From NCBI GenBank assembly GCA_951799405.1, contig OX637362.1, forward strand, positions 11,828,493-11,892,492: a DNA stretch of 64,000 nt, read 5' to 3'. Both the position numbers and the translations under genes were made by a program. This stretch comes from Agapetus fuscipes (lineage: Eukaryota > Arthropoda > Insecta > Trichoptera > Glossosomatidae). Each line of letters begins with the position of its first letter. Position 1 is the stretch's first letter. A model generated the notes under the pieces. It did not search any database, was not told the origin of the DNA, and worked only from the letters and a program-made list of their open reading frames with translations. Of the stretch, positions 1 to 8,334 are shown piece after piece.

Positions 1-140
1 CACAATCTTGTCGGTTACCCATTACACCAAAACCATACTTCGAAAACGCAGTTGTTTGCTTGGGCATAAACAACACAAAAATCATCGTAGAGCTATGAGA
101 GTAAGTGCATTAGAAAGAGTGGAAAATTTCAAGTAGGATA
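1..140 (+). repeat. Dispersed repeat, copy 1 (pairs with 51315-51455)
   Basis: This stretch matches the reverse complement of 51315-51455 closely, including the block around TTGTTTGCTTGGGCAT and the end GGAAAATTTCAAGTAGGATA. The similarity stops near position 140, where LINE sequence begins. It is therefore either the target into which the LINE inserted or part of another element. No coding potential is visible and the family is not recognised. Confidence 0.6.
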
Positions 141-146
141 GTAGGT

Positions 147-1085
147 GTGAGGCAAGGATGTGTGATGAGTCCATGGCTATTTAACATAGTCATGGACAAG
201 TGTGTCAGAGATGCTAGTCTTAATGATTGTGGATTGATGATAGGAGAGAGCAAAGTGAGTGTTCTACTGTATGCAGATGATGCAGTTCTTGTATCTGATT
301 CAGCAGTAGAATTGCAAACAATGCTCTCTAGATTGAATGAAGCTTTGTTAGGTAACCATTTGAAGTTGAATGCAAGTAAGACGAAAGTATTGATTTTTCA
401 AAGAGATGATGAAAGTATGAATTATGAATTTAAAATTAATGGAATGAATGTTGATGTCGTAAATGAGTTTGTATATCTGGGAAGTAAGTTTGAAAAAGAT
501 GGAAGAATGTCCGGTGAATTTGAAAGAAGAATAATGAAAGGCAGGTGTGTACTGGGTGCGACCGCTTGCATCGCCAGGAACCAAAATCTCTCAAAAAATG
601 TTAGATTGGCGGTGCACGGTGGTATACTAGTGCCCACCTTGATGTATGGAAGTGAAGCCTGGACGGTGAGTGAAAGGGAAATTAGTAAAGTCCATACAGT
701 AGAAATGGACTATCTAAGAAGTATGATTGGGAAAAAACGAAGTGACAGGGTGAGGAATGATTTTGTAAGAGAGGAATGTGGTGTAAGGGAAAGTGTGAAA
801 GTGAAGATTAAAAGAAGTATGTTAAGATGGTTCGGGCACATGGAGAGAATGAGTGATGAAAGATTGACGAAGAAAGTATATGTTGCTAGAATAGATGGAT
901 GTCGTGGAAGAGGAAGACCGAGAAAGGTATGGATGGACCAAATTTTCGAAATAGCGAGTGAATGGAATATCCAGAGTCATAATAAAAGGAGAGCTTGTAT
1001 GAAAAAGGTTATGACTCTGGATGAAATGAAAGAAGTATGCAAGGACAGGAAGAAGTGGCGGCTAATCTGCAATGCTGATTTGTAA
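147..1085 (+). CDS. Partial reverse transcriptase (RT motif B/C to C-terminus) of LINE-1fam
   Basis: The open frame of 312 codons begins artificially at an internal Met; the frame is already open upstream and the true N-terminus is lost. Motif B appears as GCVMSPWLFN (residues 4-13) and motif C as LLYADDAVLV (YADD at residues 42-45, bases 270-281), which are the core of an RT palm. The C-terminal part has the LRWFGHMER block and the basic RGRGRPRK block (about residues 228-265), typical of many arthropod LINE ORFs. Motif A and the endonuclease domain are absent, so this fragment cannot retrotranspose. It is uninterrupted, which suggests a fairly recent insertion. A host function is unlikely. 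Confidence 0.85.
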   Translation: MRQGCVMSPWLFNIVMDKCVRDASLNDCGLMIGESKVSVLLYADDAVLVSDSAVELQTMLSRLNEALLGNHLKLNASKTKVLIFQRDDESMNYEFKINGMNVDVVNEFVYLGSKFEKDGRMSGEFERRIMKGRCVLGATACIARNQNLSKNVRLAVHGGILVPTLMYGSEAWTVSEREISKVHTVEMDYLRSMIGKKRSDRVRNDFVREECGVRESVKVKIKRSMLRWFGHMERMSDERLTKKVYVARIDGCRGRGRPRKVWMDQIFEIASEWNIQSHNKRRACMKKVMTLDEMKEVCKDRKKWRLICNADL

Positions 1086-1208
1086 TGTTGGTTTATTAGT
1101 TTGCTACATTTTTTGCATAAGAAATTTTTGACTTTTTTTGTATAGATTTATTTTTAAGGTTTTGTTGTTTTTTTTTTTGTAAACTTAAATGTCATTTATT
1201 ACTCGTAT

Positions 1209-1456
1209 TCCTTGACTTATAGGTTGGTATGAGGCTGACCACCCATACTGTAAAAAATGGTTCACTTTGCCAATGTCACCCCTGTTTCAGGGAATGTCGG
1301 CAGGAGTTGCAGGGCTTATGTTCATTTGAGTTTGGATTTTATTTGTAAGTACACATTCAGCATTTGTAAGCGCGAACTACACGTGTTTGTTTGTGGGCAT
1401 ACATCTGAGAGCTTTAAATGAATATATGCTTGCAACTTAGATTATAGATTATAGAT
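1209..1456 (+). repeat. LINE-1fam 3' UTR tail (reference copy)
   Basis: The order of landmarks is CCTTGACTTATAGGTTGG, CTGACCACCCATACTG, a predicted hairpin around CCCTGTTTCAGGG, TTCATTTGAG, TTTGTAAGCGCGAACTAC, and a terminal TTGCAACTTAGATTATAG with an extra ATTATAG repeat. This is the module found about 50 times in the window. Confidence 0.88.
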
Positions 1457-1692
1457 AGCATTCATAACTCATTTTTTTACCAAAATTTCGTTTATGCTCT
1501 ACTGCTATTTAACCGTAGATATATATTATATTCAGATGGAGTTCCCATCTAAAAAATACAATAGATTTGAAAAATGCGGTACAGATGAATCATTTATGAA
1601 TGGTTTTAAAAATAGGACTAGTAAACAAAAAGTTGAATCGATCTGTTATCTGAGATGCACAGCCACAGATACTTGTGCGTTTGCGCTTACAT
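1457..1692. other. No recognised feature
   Basis: AT-rich sequence between the LINE tail and the next repeat. A 69-codon frame at 1494-1703 has no recognisable domain and runs into repeat sequence, so I treat it as chance. Confidence 0.4.
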
Positions 1693-2029
1693 CTATAATC
1701 TAAGTTGCCTTTAATCTATAATTTAAGTTGCAAAGATAAATATTACATTTAAGATTAATATTAAATGCATTCCAATAATACAATATTGAAAAATAAATGC
1801 AAAAGGGAAATCTGACAGAGGAGATGAGCCAGGATAGAAAAGTTTGGCGTCTTCGAAAAAGAAGGGCCGACCCCAAATGATGGGATTAAGGCAAAGGGAA
1901 AGAAGAGAGATTCAATGCATTCCAATAAGCAGACACGCATAAGTTCGCATTTACACATGCCGCATGTGGACCAACAATATAAAAACCCAAATCTCAAATG
2001 AACATAAGCACTGACATTCTTGCTAAAAC
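1693..2029 (-). repeat. LINE-1fam 3' tail, reverse, interrupted at 1779-1913
   Basis: Reverse-complement tail beginning with ATCTATAATCTAAGTTGC and continuing through the AATGCATTCC block. After the interruption it resumes with AAGCAGACACGCATAAG and reaches TGAACATAAGC. It abuts a forward tail at about 2030 (head to head). Confidence 0.75.
1779..1913 (+). mobile_element. 5'-truncated LINE 3'-end fragment with 15-bp target-site duplication
   Basis: The 135-bp insert is bounded by perfect copies of AATGCATTCCAATAA at 1764-1778 and 1914-1928. It encodes, in frame from about 1813, LTEEMSQDRKVWRLRK followed by RRADPK and a stop. This ending resembles the C-terminus of some arthropod LINE ORFs. 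It is one of the cleanest retrotransposition footprints in the window. Confidence 0.75.
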
Positions 2030-2262
2030 TTGGTATGAGGCTGACCACTCATACTGTAGAAAGAGGTTCACTTTACCAATGTCACCCCTGTTATAGAGAA
2101 GGTAGTCAAAAGTTACACGGTTTGTGTTGATTTGAGGTGTGGATTTTATTTTTTAAGTAAACATGCGGCATGCGTAAGCGCGAACCCTTGCGTGTCTGCG
2201 TATGTGCATTGTGCAAATATGTGATGTGAATCCTAAATGTAATATATCTTTGCAACTAGACT
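2030..2262 (+). repeat. LINE-1fam 3' tail, forward
   Basis: Starts at TTGGTATGAGGCTGACC. It is diverged but follows the family order (TTCACTTTACCAATGTCACC, GCGGCATGCGTAAGCGCG, ATATATCTTTGCAACT). It is followed directly by a reverse coding fragment of the same family. Confidence 0.75.
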
Positions 2263-2392
2263 GCAAATATATCGGTCTTCCTCTACCACGACATCCATCT
2301 ATTCTTGAAACATATACTTTCTTCGTCAGTCTTTCATCATTCATTCTCTCTATATGTCCAAACCATCTTAGCATATTTATTTTAATATTAGA
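2263..2392 (-). mobile_element. LINE-1fam C-terminal coding fragment
   Basis: Read on the minus strand it encodes the LRWFGHIERMNDERLTKK block and then the basic GCRGRGRP block of the LINE-1fam ORF. It joins a forward tail of the same family at 2262, an inverted arrangement that could come from twin priming or from two insertions. Confidence 0.7.
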
Positions 2393-2439
2393 GAATGGAA
2401 AACAAGGAACCGTACGAAAAAGATGATGTATATGAATGC

Positions 2440-2545
2440 AAAATTATTGAAAGAGGTATGCAAGGATAGGAAATAATGAAGGCAGTACAAGAGTACAGTG
2501 GTTCTAGCCAACCCTAGCGATAGCAATGGTGACAAAGCTACCAGT
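2440..2545 (+). mobile_element. Probable LINE-2fam 3'-end remnant
   Basis: GAAAGAGGTATGCAAGGATAG followed shortly by CCCTAGCGATAGCAATGGTG resembles the end of LINE-2fam ORFs and the CTAGCGAAATGG block at 3893. It is strongly decayed. Confidence 0.4.
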
Positions 2546-2598
2546 GCAAGAGCCAGTATGACTTTATGTTATCGACTAAAATTGGATTTGACTTTATG

Positions 2599-2616
2599 TT
2601 AGGTTAGGTTAGGTTG
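2599..2616 (+). repeat. Short interstitial (TTAGG)3 telomere-type repeat
   Basis: Three tandem TTAGG units. This is the canonical insect telomere repeat, but three units can arise by chance, and TTAGGTTAG-type motifs recur singly elsewhere (4716). Confidence 0.5.
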
Positions 2617-2786
2617 TCTGCAGATGCGGAAGTGCGCATGCGCCTGATTAAACTTTATGAAGTGTGCGTGCGTGAGGACGATTAGGTTGCAAAAGTGTGA
2701 ATAGAGGTAAACCTTGGCGGGCGGCAGAAATGTGTTCAGTGTCAGAAAGAACAGGTGATTTGATAATTTGATAACTTGTGAATCAC

Positions 2787-2787
2787 A

Positions 2788-2818
<31 letters not shown>

Positions 2819-3240
2819 TTTAGGAAGCAAACAGTCATAATACAACTATAATGTTGATAAAAATTAAATAAATGTAGACCTTGAGATCCATTGGAATATT
2901 ACAATTATTAGAACTAAAAGATAAAGACAATAAAACTACAATTGAAATGAAAATAAAATAATATCATAAAAGAAAGGGGAAAAAGAACAAGTTATTAAAA
3001 ACCGTTATCGGATTATTCTTTAGAAGCATATTTCTCTCACCATATTTCGAAACAAATGTAGGGAATTTGAGAAAATGTCGACATCTGAAAGATTTGTGTT
3101 ATAATGTGTAGTTGCGCGTCTGAAAAATGAATTATTTACACCTTTTTAGCGATATTTATTTCTCAGAAAAATGCGTCTTTTTTCCAATTTTATACAAAAT
3201 AAAACACTAAAAAGGGAGGGAAAATCTTGAAGTTTAGATC
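2787..3240 (-). mobile_element. LINE C-terminal and 3' fragment (Jockey/CR1-like), minus strand, A-rich tail
   Basis: A run of about 26 T at 2787-2812 would be the poly(A) of a minus-strand element. Around 3120-3020, minus-strand reading gives RRATTHYNTNLSDVDIFSNS followed by LHLFRNMVREICF and a stop. This resembles the C-terminus of Jockey/CR1-like LINE ORFs, just after the RT domain. Identification is by general pattern only. Confidence 0.45.
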
Positions 3241-3261
3241 TTTTTTCATGAGCTCTTTGAA

Positions 3262-3470
3262 AATGATTCACTTTGTAAATTTCAACCTCGTTTCAGGAAA
3301 GGTTGGGAAAAGTTGCATGGTTTATGTTCGATTGAGTTTTGAATTTTAATTTGTAAGTACACATGCAGCATTTGTAGGCACGAACTCACATGTGCCTGCT
3401 TATAGGCGTGCTTGAAATATGAACCTTGAATTACCTAAAAAACCTTAAATATGAACCATAAATGTCAATA
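3262..3470 (+). repeat. LINE-1fam 3' tail, forward, old copy
   Basis: Degenerate but ordered: CGTTTCAGGAAAGGTTGGG, GTTTATGTTCGATTGAG, ACACATGCAGCATTTGTAG. The 5' box and the terminal tail are lost. Confidence 0.65.
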
Positions 3471-3499
3471 CCTTATATCTCTTAGTACACTTCAACATA

Positions 3500-3932
3500 C
3501 CTTAGTACGGTGGAAATGAAGCATTTGAGAAGCATGACAGGAAAATCTCAGAGAGATAGAGCAAGGAATGAATGGGTAAAGAAAAAATGTAATTTGAAAG
3601 AGGATGTGAAAGTTAAGGTACAAAAGAATGTGATGAGATGGTTTGAGCATGTGGAAAGAATGAATGATGATAGACTGACAAAGTATGTATACTGAGGTAG
3701 TGTGAAAGGAAAAAGAGGTAAGGGACGACCGAGAAAAGTATCAGATTGTGGAGATTGTAAAGAATGGGATGTACAAAGCGAGCGTAAAAGAAGAAAATGC
3801 ATGAAAAAGGTGATGGATGTGAATGAATTGAAAGAAGTATGTAAGGATAGGAGTAAATGGAAGCAGCTCTGCAGAGGAATTGTCCACCTCTAGCGAAATG
3901 GTGACAGAGTTACAGTTACAGTTACGTTACTT
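3500..3932 (+). mobile_element. LINE-2fam copy, 5'-truncated, frameshifted, with (GTTACA)n tail
   Basis: Coding frame 3510-3693 gives MEMKHLRSMTGKSQRDRARN and later VMRWFEHVERMNDDRLTKYV, then a stop at 3693. A shifted frame from 3702 carries the basic KGKRGKGRPRK block, and the ORF ends at 3893. The 3' end is CTAGCGAAATGGTGACAGAG followed by (TTACAG)3 and GTTAC. It is related to LINE-1fam in the C-terminus but has an entirely different 3' UTR, so it is a separate family. Confidence 0.8.
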
Positions 3933-3954
3933 AGATGGTAGATGAATGATTGTA

Positions 3955-4110
3955 GACATTCGAGCTTAGACATCAATGCTAGGTAAAGTGCTAAACATCG
4001 TATTCTTGACATTTCAAAATCCGTCCATAGACCTAAGATGATTCTCCTTCATTGATTCCTGATTGAAGCTTACAAAGCTTCCATAATGAAGAGGCGGTGA
4101 TCCCCATAAC
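3955..4110 (-). repeat. Dispersed 150-bp repeat (partner at 25868-26020)
   Basis: The reverse complement aligns with 25868-26020 over about 150 bp (shared blocks AATCATCTTAGGTC, AATACGATGTTTAGCAC, AGCATTGATGTCTAAGCT). This copy has several stops, while the partner is open. Confidence 0.65.
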
Positions 4111-4740
4111 TTAATTAATCCAACCAGTGACTCTCTAACATCCAGACACGTGTTAAGAATTCAACAAAAGATTCTCAAAGTTGTTAAAAAATAACGAAAA
4201 TAATAGGTATAAACATTGATGGAACAAAAAAGGTAAAGCAATTTATTTTTACGATAACATTTAGAATGACAAAATGAAAAATTTTTTTTTTACAAATCTC
4301 TCAATACTTTTTTTTTAGCCTCCTCAGCCAGCTTCCTCAAGAGATTTTTTTTGAGCGTACCTACACGTAAGAACTTTTCGCCTTTTTCTTTTTGTGTTTC
4401 AAATCAGACGAAAGTGCCCCTTAAATTTAATTTATTAATATTCAACAACCAGAGAAGCTTGTGAATTTTACAAAAAGAAAAAAAAACATGAATCTGATTT
4501 TGTTTATCAACCAGTTTCCATATCTCCAAACAGGGCTATTCACAGCACATTTGATCCATAGCTAATCCATTGATCATCGCCTTTTTGTAGTATGGTAAAT
4601 TCACGTTAGGTGGCAGTTAAGCCGTGGATTTTCTGTGAGTGAATTCACTGAATAACACTGAAACTAATTTATACAATATTTTTTTTTTCATTTTTAAAAA
4701 ATATTTTATTGTAATGTTAGGTTAGATCGTTTGATATATT
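4111..4740. other. No recognised feature
   Basis: AT-rich sequence with several T and A runs. I see no repeat family, no usable frame and no RNA gene. Confidence 0.4.
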
Positions 4741-4886
4741 AACAATTATAATAAATACTCAGTTAAAAAAATAATCGGATATTAGACGTCTGCCACGATG
4801 CCAAGGAAACGTCGAGAATACTGTAAGTTCAATGGTTCGTCTAATATCCGTTTTTTTTGTTAACTATGTGGTTCTTATTATTGTAA
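4741..4886. repeat. Inverted-repeat element with ribozyme-like centre (decayed)
   Basis: Arms 4741-4788 and 4838-4886 are imperfectly complementary; the inner 16 bp (CGGATATTAGACG / CGTCTAATATCCG) are perfect. The 49-bp centre has GATGCCAAGGAAACGTC, which aligns with the 63711-63744 motif (GACGTCGGCTACGTAGC then GAAACGTC). The CTGANGA part is not intact here. The architecture matches 35920-36101. Confidence 0.6.
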
Positions 4887-4902
4887 ATATTTTATGACTA
4901 GT

Positions 4903-5078
4903 TGTTACGGACAATAGTCTCACACAAGTGTAACGTTTGCCAGCCGAAAATAAGTTCAAAATTAAAAAAATTCTGTGCACATTAACTTACAATTTGTAAA
5001 TTGTAATGTCTGGTCACGTATTGCACTCGTTGCGTGAATAGTCTGGAATAAAGGTATTATTATTGTTCTTTTTATTGC
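4903..5078 (+). repeat. Possible solo LTR remnant
   Basis: Begins TGTTACGGACAATAG and contains CAAGTGTAACGTTTGCC and two AATAA-type polyadenylation signals (AATAAAGG at 5049). A similar block (AAGTGTGACGTTTGTCC and GAGAATAAAGTTC) occurs at 13290-13330. No duplication of flanking bases was found, so this is tentative. Confidence 0.3.
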
Positions 5079-5261
5079 ATTCGATATTCAAAAATCATCT
5101 TTCTCCTCCTCTCTTCCGAATTCCACGCTCATATGCGTTGTGCGAGCGAGACACCCTGCGGCTTTTAAAAGCTTTGCGTGCGGGTGTGAGAGGGACGGTG
5201 CGTGTCGGGGTGCGTGACCTTTGCGTGCAAGGTCGCGCTCAAGGTCGTCCTACAGAATTAC

Positions 5262-5345
5262 CCTATGGAGTAGTGGTTAAAGCGTCCGTTTTTAAGCTAA
5301 ATGCCTCAGGTTCGAATAATTATATTTTATCTGAAATTCATTAAT
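5262..5345 (+). repeat. tRNA-like SINE head fragment
   Basis: GGAGTAGTGGTTAAAGCG resembles a pol III A box, and 35 bases further CAGGTTCGAATAA resembles a B box. The remainder does not fold as a tRNA. Probably a SINE promoter remnant of a fourth type. Confidence 0.4.
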
Positions 5346-5362
5346 AAAATAAATGCCTTGAC

Positions 5363-5546
5363 TTATAGGTTGGTATGATGCTGATCAACCATACTGTAAA
5401 CAAATGTTTTGCATTCCCAATATCACCCCTGTGCCAGGGAAAGTCGGCATAAATGCAGTTTATGTTCATTCGAGGTTTGGATTTTAATTTGTAAGTACAC
5501 ATGCAGCATCAGTAATTGCGATCTTACACGTGCCTGTTTGTGGGCA
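5363..5546 (+). repeat. LINE-1fam 3' tail, forward, 3'-truncated
   Basis: Starts at CCTTGACTTATAGG and stops at GCCTGTTTGTGGGCAC without the terminal repeat. It is fused to a reverse copy of the same family at 5547. Confidence 0.75.
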
Positions 5547-5881
5547 CAAATAAAATCCAAACCTCAAATGAACATAAACCCTTCAACTTTTGCCAACCTT
5601 CCCTGACACAGGTGTGACATTGGCAAAGTGAACCATTTTTTACAGTATGGGTAGTCAGCCTCATACCAAGCTATAAGTCAAGGAATACAAAAAAATAATA
5701 ACATTTAAGTGTATAAAACAAACAAACACTAAACAATTAAACAGTAAAAATTAAAACCTACAAAACATATTCTGTAAAAAAGTGTTTTTTTTTAAAGCTT
5801 CAGCCTTAAACGCCAGCGTCACAGATCAACCGTCATTTTTTTCGGTCCTTGCATACTTCTTTCATTTCTTCCAGAGTGATA
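5547..5881 (-). mobile_element. LINE-1fam 3' part, reverse, fused to forward copy
   Basis: Reverse tail from AAATAAAATCCAAACC to CTATAAGTCAAGGAAT, then the AT-rich UTR and the C-terminal coding end (minus-strand reading ends with the KEVCKDRKK-like block near 5850-5880). Neither half of the 5363-5881 structure keeps a terminal tail, so it is a rearranged or inverted insertion. Confidence 0.7.
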
Positions 5882-6280
5882 TCAAGACGAAAAAGAAATC
5901 CATGTGAAATACGATAAAGTGTGTGGCGGATGATATGGCTCCGGGTGTGAATGCACTCGGAGTGACGAGGCTTTGAACTGTAGGCGGTCATCGGCAAGGT
6001 CGCTCAGGAGGCGGGGCGGGGGGGGAGGCTTTACTAAGCGACAGGGCTGGCACAGCGGCAACTGTGAATGCCGGACACATCGCCGGATAAAAAAAATGCA
6101 ACTTAATTGCAAACATAGAGCAATTTCGTGCCGCGATGCCTTCAAAACTTGAGGCGTTTGGAGGATAAAAAATAAATAATAAAAATCACTTTTTCGGGCT
6201 GTGTAGCCAGACCACTGTTATGATTGATTGTTATGTCAACAAAATTGAAAGGTATAAGCTTCAATGTACAATTAATAATC
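5882..6280. other. Unassigned, locally GC-rich segment
   Basis: About 5930-6070 is GC-rich with a GGGGCGGGGGGGGAGG run at about 6013. No domain or RNA gene recognised. Confidence 0.35.
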
Positions 6281-6296
6281 ATATTCTGTAACTTGT

Positions 6297-6415
6297 TTGG
6301 TGAACACTGTTTTTGTGTGAATCACCCCTCCAGAGACCTCTGCGAGCTTGGTCGTCGCTATAGAATGCGCCGATTCTCGAGCAAGACCCAGTTGCTGTAA
6401 GGCTCGATGGACAAG
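6297..6415 (-). mobile_element. SINE A, 3' half
   Basis: Contains the SINE A body in reverse (GTGTGAATCAC, CTCTGCGAGCTTGGTCGTC, CAAGACCCAGTTGCTG). The tRNA-like head is missing. Confidence 0.75.
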
Positions 6416-6464
6416 TTTGCGTTTATAAGTGCCGCATGAGTACTTCAAATGAAAACCCAAAGCT

Positions 6465-6680
6465 CATCTGTAATCCAAGTTTCAAAGATATATTCAAATT
6501 TAAGATTGATGTTGAATGCATATCCATAAGCAGATTTATGTAAATTCCCGCTTGTATGTGTTACATGTGCACCTACGAAATAAAGGCCCAATTCTAAAAT
6601 TAACATACACCCTTCGAGTTTTGACAATCTTTCCTGAAACAGGGTTGACAGTGGCATAGTGATCGATTTTTTATAGAGAG
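6465..6680 (-). repeat. LINE-1fam 3' tail, reverse, old copy
   Basis: Diverged tail with CAAAGATATATTCAAATTT, CATAAGCAGATTTATG and CCTGAAACAGGG in the expected reverse order. Confidence 0.65.
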
Positions 6681-6722
6681 GATGTATATTTACCATCATC
6701 ATTTATGCAACTTAGTTAATAT

Positions 6723-7085
6723 ATTATCCCTCCCCTTCGTACTTCAGAAAGGAAAACTCGTAGTACGACTATCATTTATCCCTTTGCAGTCCATCTCAAA
6801 ACTATGAGAACTTGGCGTTTTCATGACTCATTCCTTAGCCAAACTGCCCGTTTATGGAATGATTTACCAGTATCTGTGTTCCGTTCCCAATTTAATCCGG
6901 TTTTATGCAAAACCAACATCAATCACCACTTCCTTGCAGCGCCTCACGACAAAAGGAACAACTCAAGCAACATCTCTGCGGCACCCTTCCAGGGTGACAT
7001 AGTCCCCCAAGACTCTCAAGAATTGGGGAGCCTCTCGCGCAGGATTCCATAAAAAAAATACTGTCTAGAAAATAACATTTTTTAT
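6723..7085 (+). mobile_element. LINE 3' end (CR1/Jockey-like C-terminus), family 4
   Basis: An in-frame stretch from 6723 reads PPLRTSERKTRSTTII, then TMRTWRFHDSFLSQTARLWN and DLPVSVFRSQF, with a stop near 7050. A run of RTSERKTRS, then SFLxxTARLWNxLP, is the usual C-terminal signature after the RT domain in CR1/Jockey-type LINEs. The 3' UTR shares GGGGAGCCTCTCGCGCAGGA with copies at 20560-20705 and 52460-52560. Confidence 0.7.
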
Positions 7086-7437
7086 TTTAGTTTGAGAATA
7101 CCATTTTTACCGGTTTAAAGATCCGGGGGGAGTTGTGGTAGCCCTGCATGGAAGAAGCCTAGGTAGATGGTCCGCACGGGAAGGCGCCTTACCGAGGCAG
7201 TGAGTAGAAGTGATAATAATACTAGCGGGGAAGAATAGCGCTCCACGCGGACTAAGTCGGAAACGTTACGTCAGACTTCGTAAGGTACTGCAGGCGAGAT
7301 GCACCTGGCGTGGTGTACAAGTTTTAAAACTCCGACAAAAAAATTGGACGGCGGCTTGATTGAAGAAAAATGAGAATGTTTTTTTCATAGAGTTGCGCGT
7401 GGTTTACAATATGATATTTCTAAAATTCGTTCATGAT
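7086..7437. other. Unassigned, GC-richer segment
   Basis: Around 7120-7330 the base composition rises (GGCGCCTTACCGAGGCAG, CACCTGGCGTGGTG). No family match inside the window, no long frame and no RNA fold noticed. Confidence 0.35.
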
Positions 7438-8020
7438 TCTTGACTTATAGGTTGGTATGAGGCTGACCACCCATACTGTAAAAAATGGTTCACTTTGCCA
7501 ATGTCACCCCTGTTTCAGGGAATGTCGGCAAGAGTTTTATTTTTTTATTTTATTTATTAATATTTAACGGCTTGAAAGCCTTTTACATATTTTATTAAAG
7601 ATGTTTCTTAAATTCTATGTTAGTATTACACAATATCCATAATTGAGTTGATAAAATATCATGAGTCAAAAAAAAAGACAATAAAAAGTATATGTATAAA
7701 AAAATGATAAGAATAATGTTTTAAAAGCACAAAACTTAGTTTTCAATTAACCACCTTTGGAAATTTAATTCAAATTTTTATAATAAGTAGTTTAATATTT
7801 TTTCAAATAATGTTAGGTTACAAACTATACAATACTATTCATTACAAGGGCTTATGTACATTTGCAGGCTTATGTTCATTTGCAGGGCTTATGTTCATTT
7901 GAGGTTTGGATTTTATTTGTAAGTACACATTCAGCATTTGTAAGCGCGAACTACACGTGTTTGTTTGTGGGCATACATCTGAGAGCTTTGAATGAATATA
8001 TCCTTGCAACTTAGATTATT
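7438..8020 (+). repeat. LINE-1fam 3' tail, forward, split by an insertion
   Basis: The first part (7438-7533) runs from CTTGACTTATAGG to GTCGGCAAGAGTT. The second part (from about 7870) resumes at GCAGGGCTTATGTTCATTTG and ends with the TTGCAACTTAGATTATTA tail. The intervening 330 bp is a different element. Confidence 0.85.
7534..7853 (-). mobile_element. 5'-truncated LINE inserted in a LINE-1fam tail
   Basis: On the minus strand an old C-terminus reads FEKILNYLL, stop, KFELNFQRWLIEN, stop, similar to the FKxxLxxWLxxN ending of CR1-like ORFs. A UTR follows, ending in AATATTAATAAATAAAATAA, an A-rich tail. The side next to 7853-7890 carries two extra partial copies of the GGGCTTATGTTCATTTG target sequence. 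Confidence 0.6.
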
Positions 8021-8124
8021 ATTATTATAAAAATCAGAAGATGATTAACATAGATGAGGTCCGCATATTTCATAAATACGAAGTTAAGACGTCACAGAAG
8101 CTGTGGACGCAACTAAAACAACTG

Positions 8125-8275
8125 AGCTACACATAAAGTGTAACTTCTTGCAACGTTATCCCCGAAGGGGTTCGCAATTGGTAAGTGAAACCTATTTATT
8201 TTTACATGTAATGGGGCCGGCTGACGCCACAACTTCAGTTAAAGTGGGAGTTTTCCAGTTCCCGACTGATATACT
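8125..8275 (-). mobile_element. SINE B, 3' part
   Basis: Reverse SINE B body with GTGTAACTTCTTGC, GTTATCCCCGAAGGGG, TATTTATTTTTACA and AACTTCAGTTAAAGTGGGAG. The tRNA-like head is absent. Confidence 0.75.
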
Positions 8276-8334
8276 GCGCCGGTCGCAGATGGCTCCTCGC
8301 GAAATACCCGTCAGAGAGGATTCCACGATATGTC

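Larger units (their letters stand above)
130..1456 (+). mobile_element. LINE-1fam copy, 5'-truncated, with complete 3' end
   Basis: This is a non-LTR retrotransposon copy. It starts inside the reverse transcriptase domain just before motif B, continues through the C-terminal part of the ORF (stop at 1083-1085), and then has an AT-rich UTR (1086-1205). A conserved 3' UTR follows (about 1209-1456), ending in TTGCAACTTAGATTATAG repeats. It is the key copy showing that the abundant 250-bp repeat of the window is the 3' tail of a LINE. Endonuclease and RT fingers are missing, so it is dead. Clade is uncertain; it is not poly(A)-tailed. Confidence 0.88.

Noticed and set aside
4903..5078. Intact LTR retrotransposon
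   Set aside because: No gag/pol coding sequence and no second LTR nearby; only a possible solo LTR remnant is listed.
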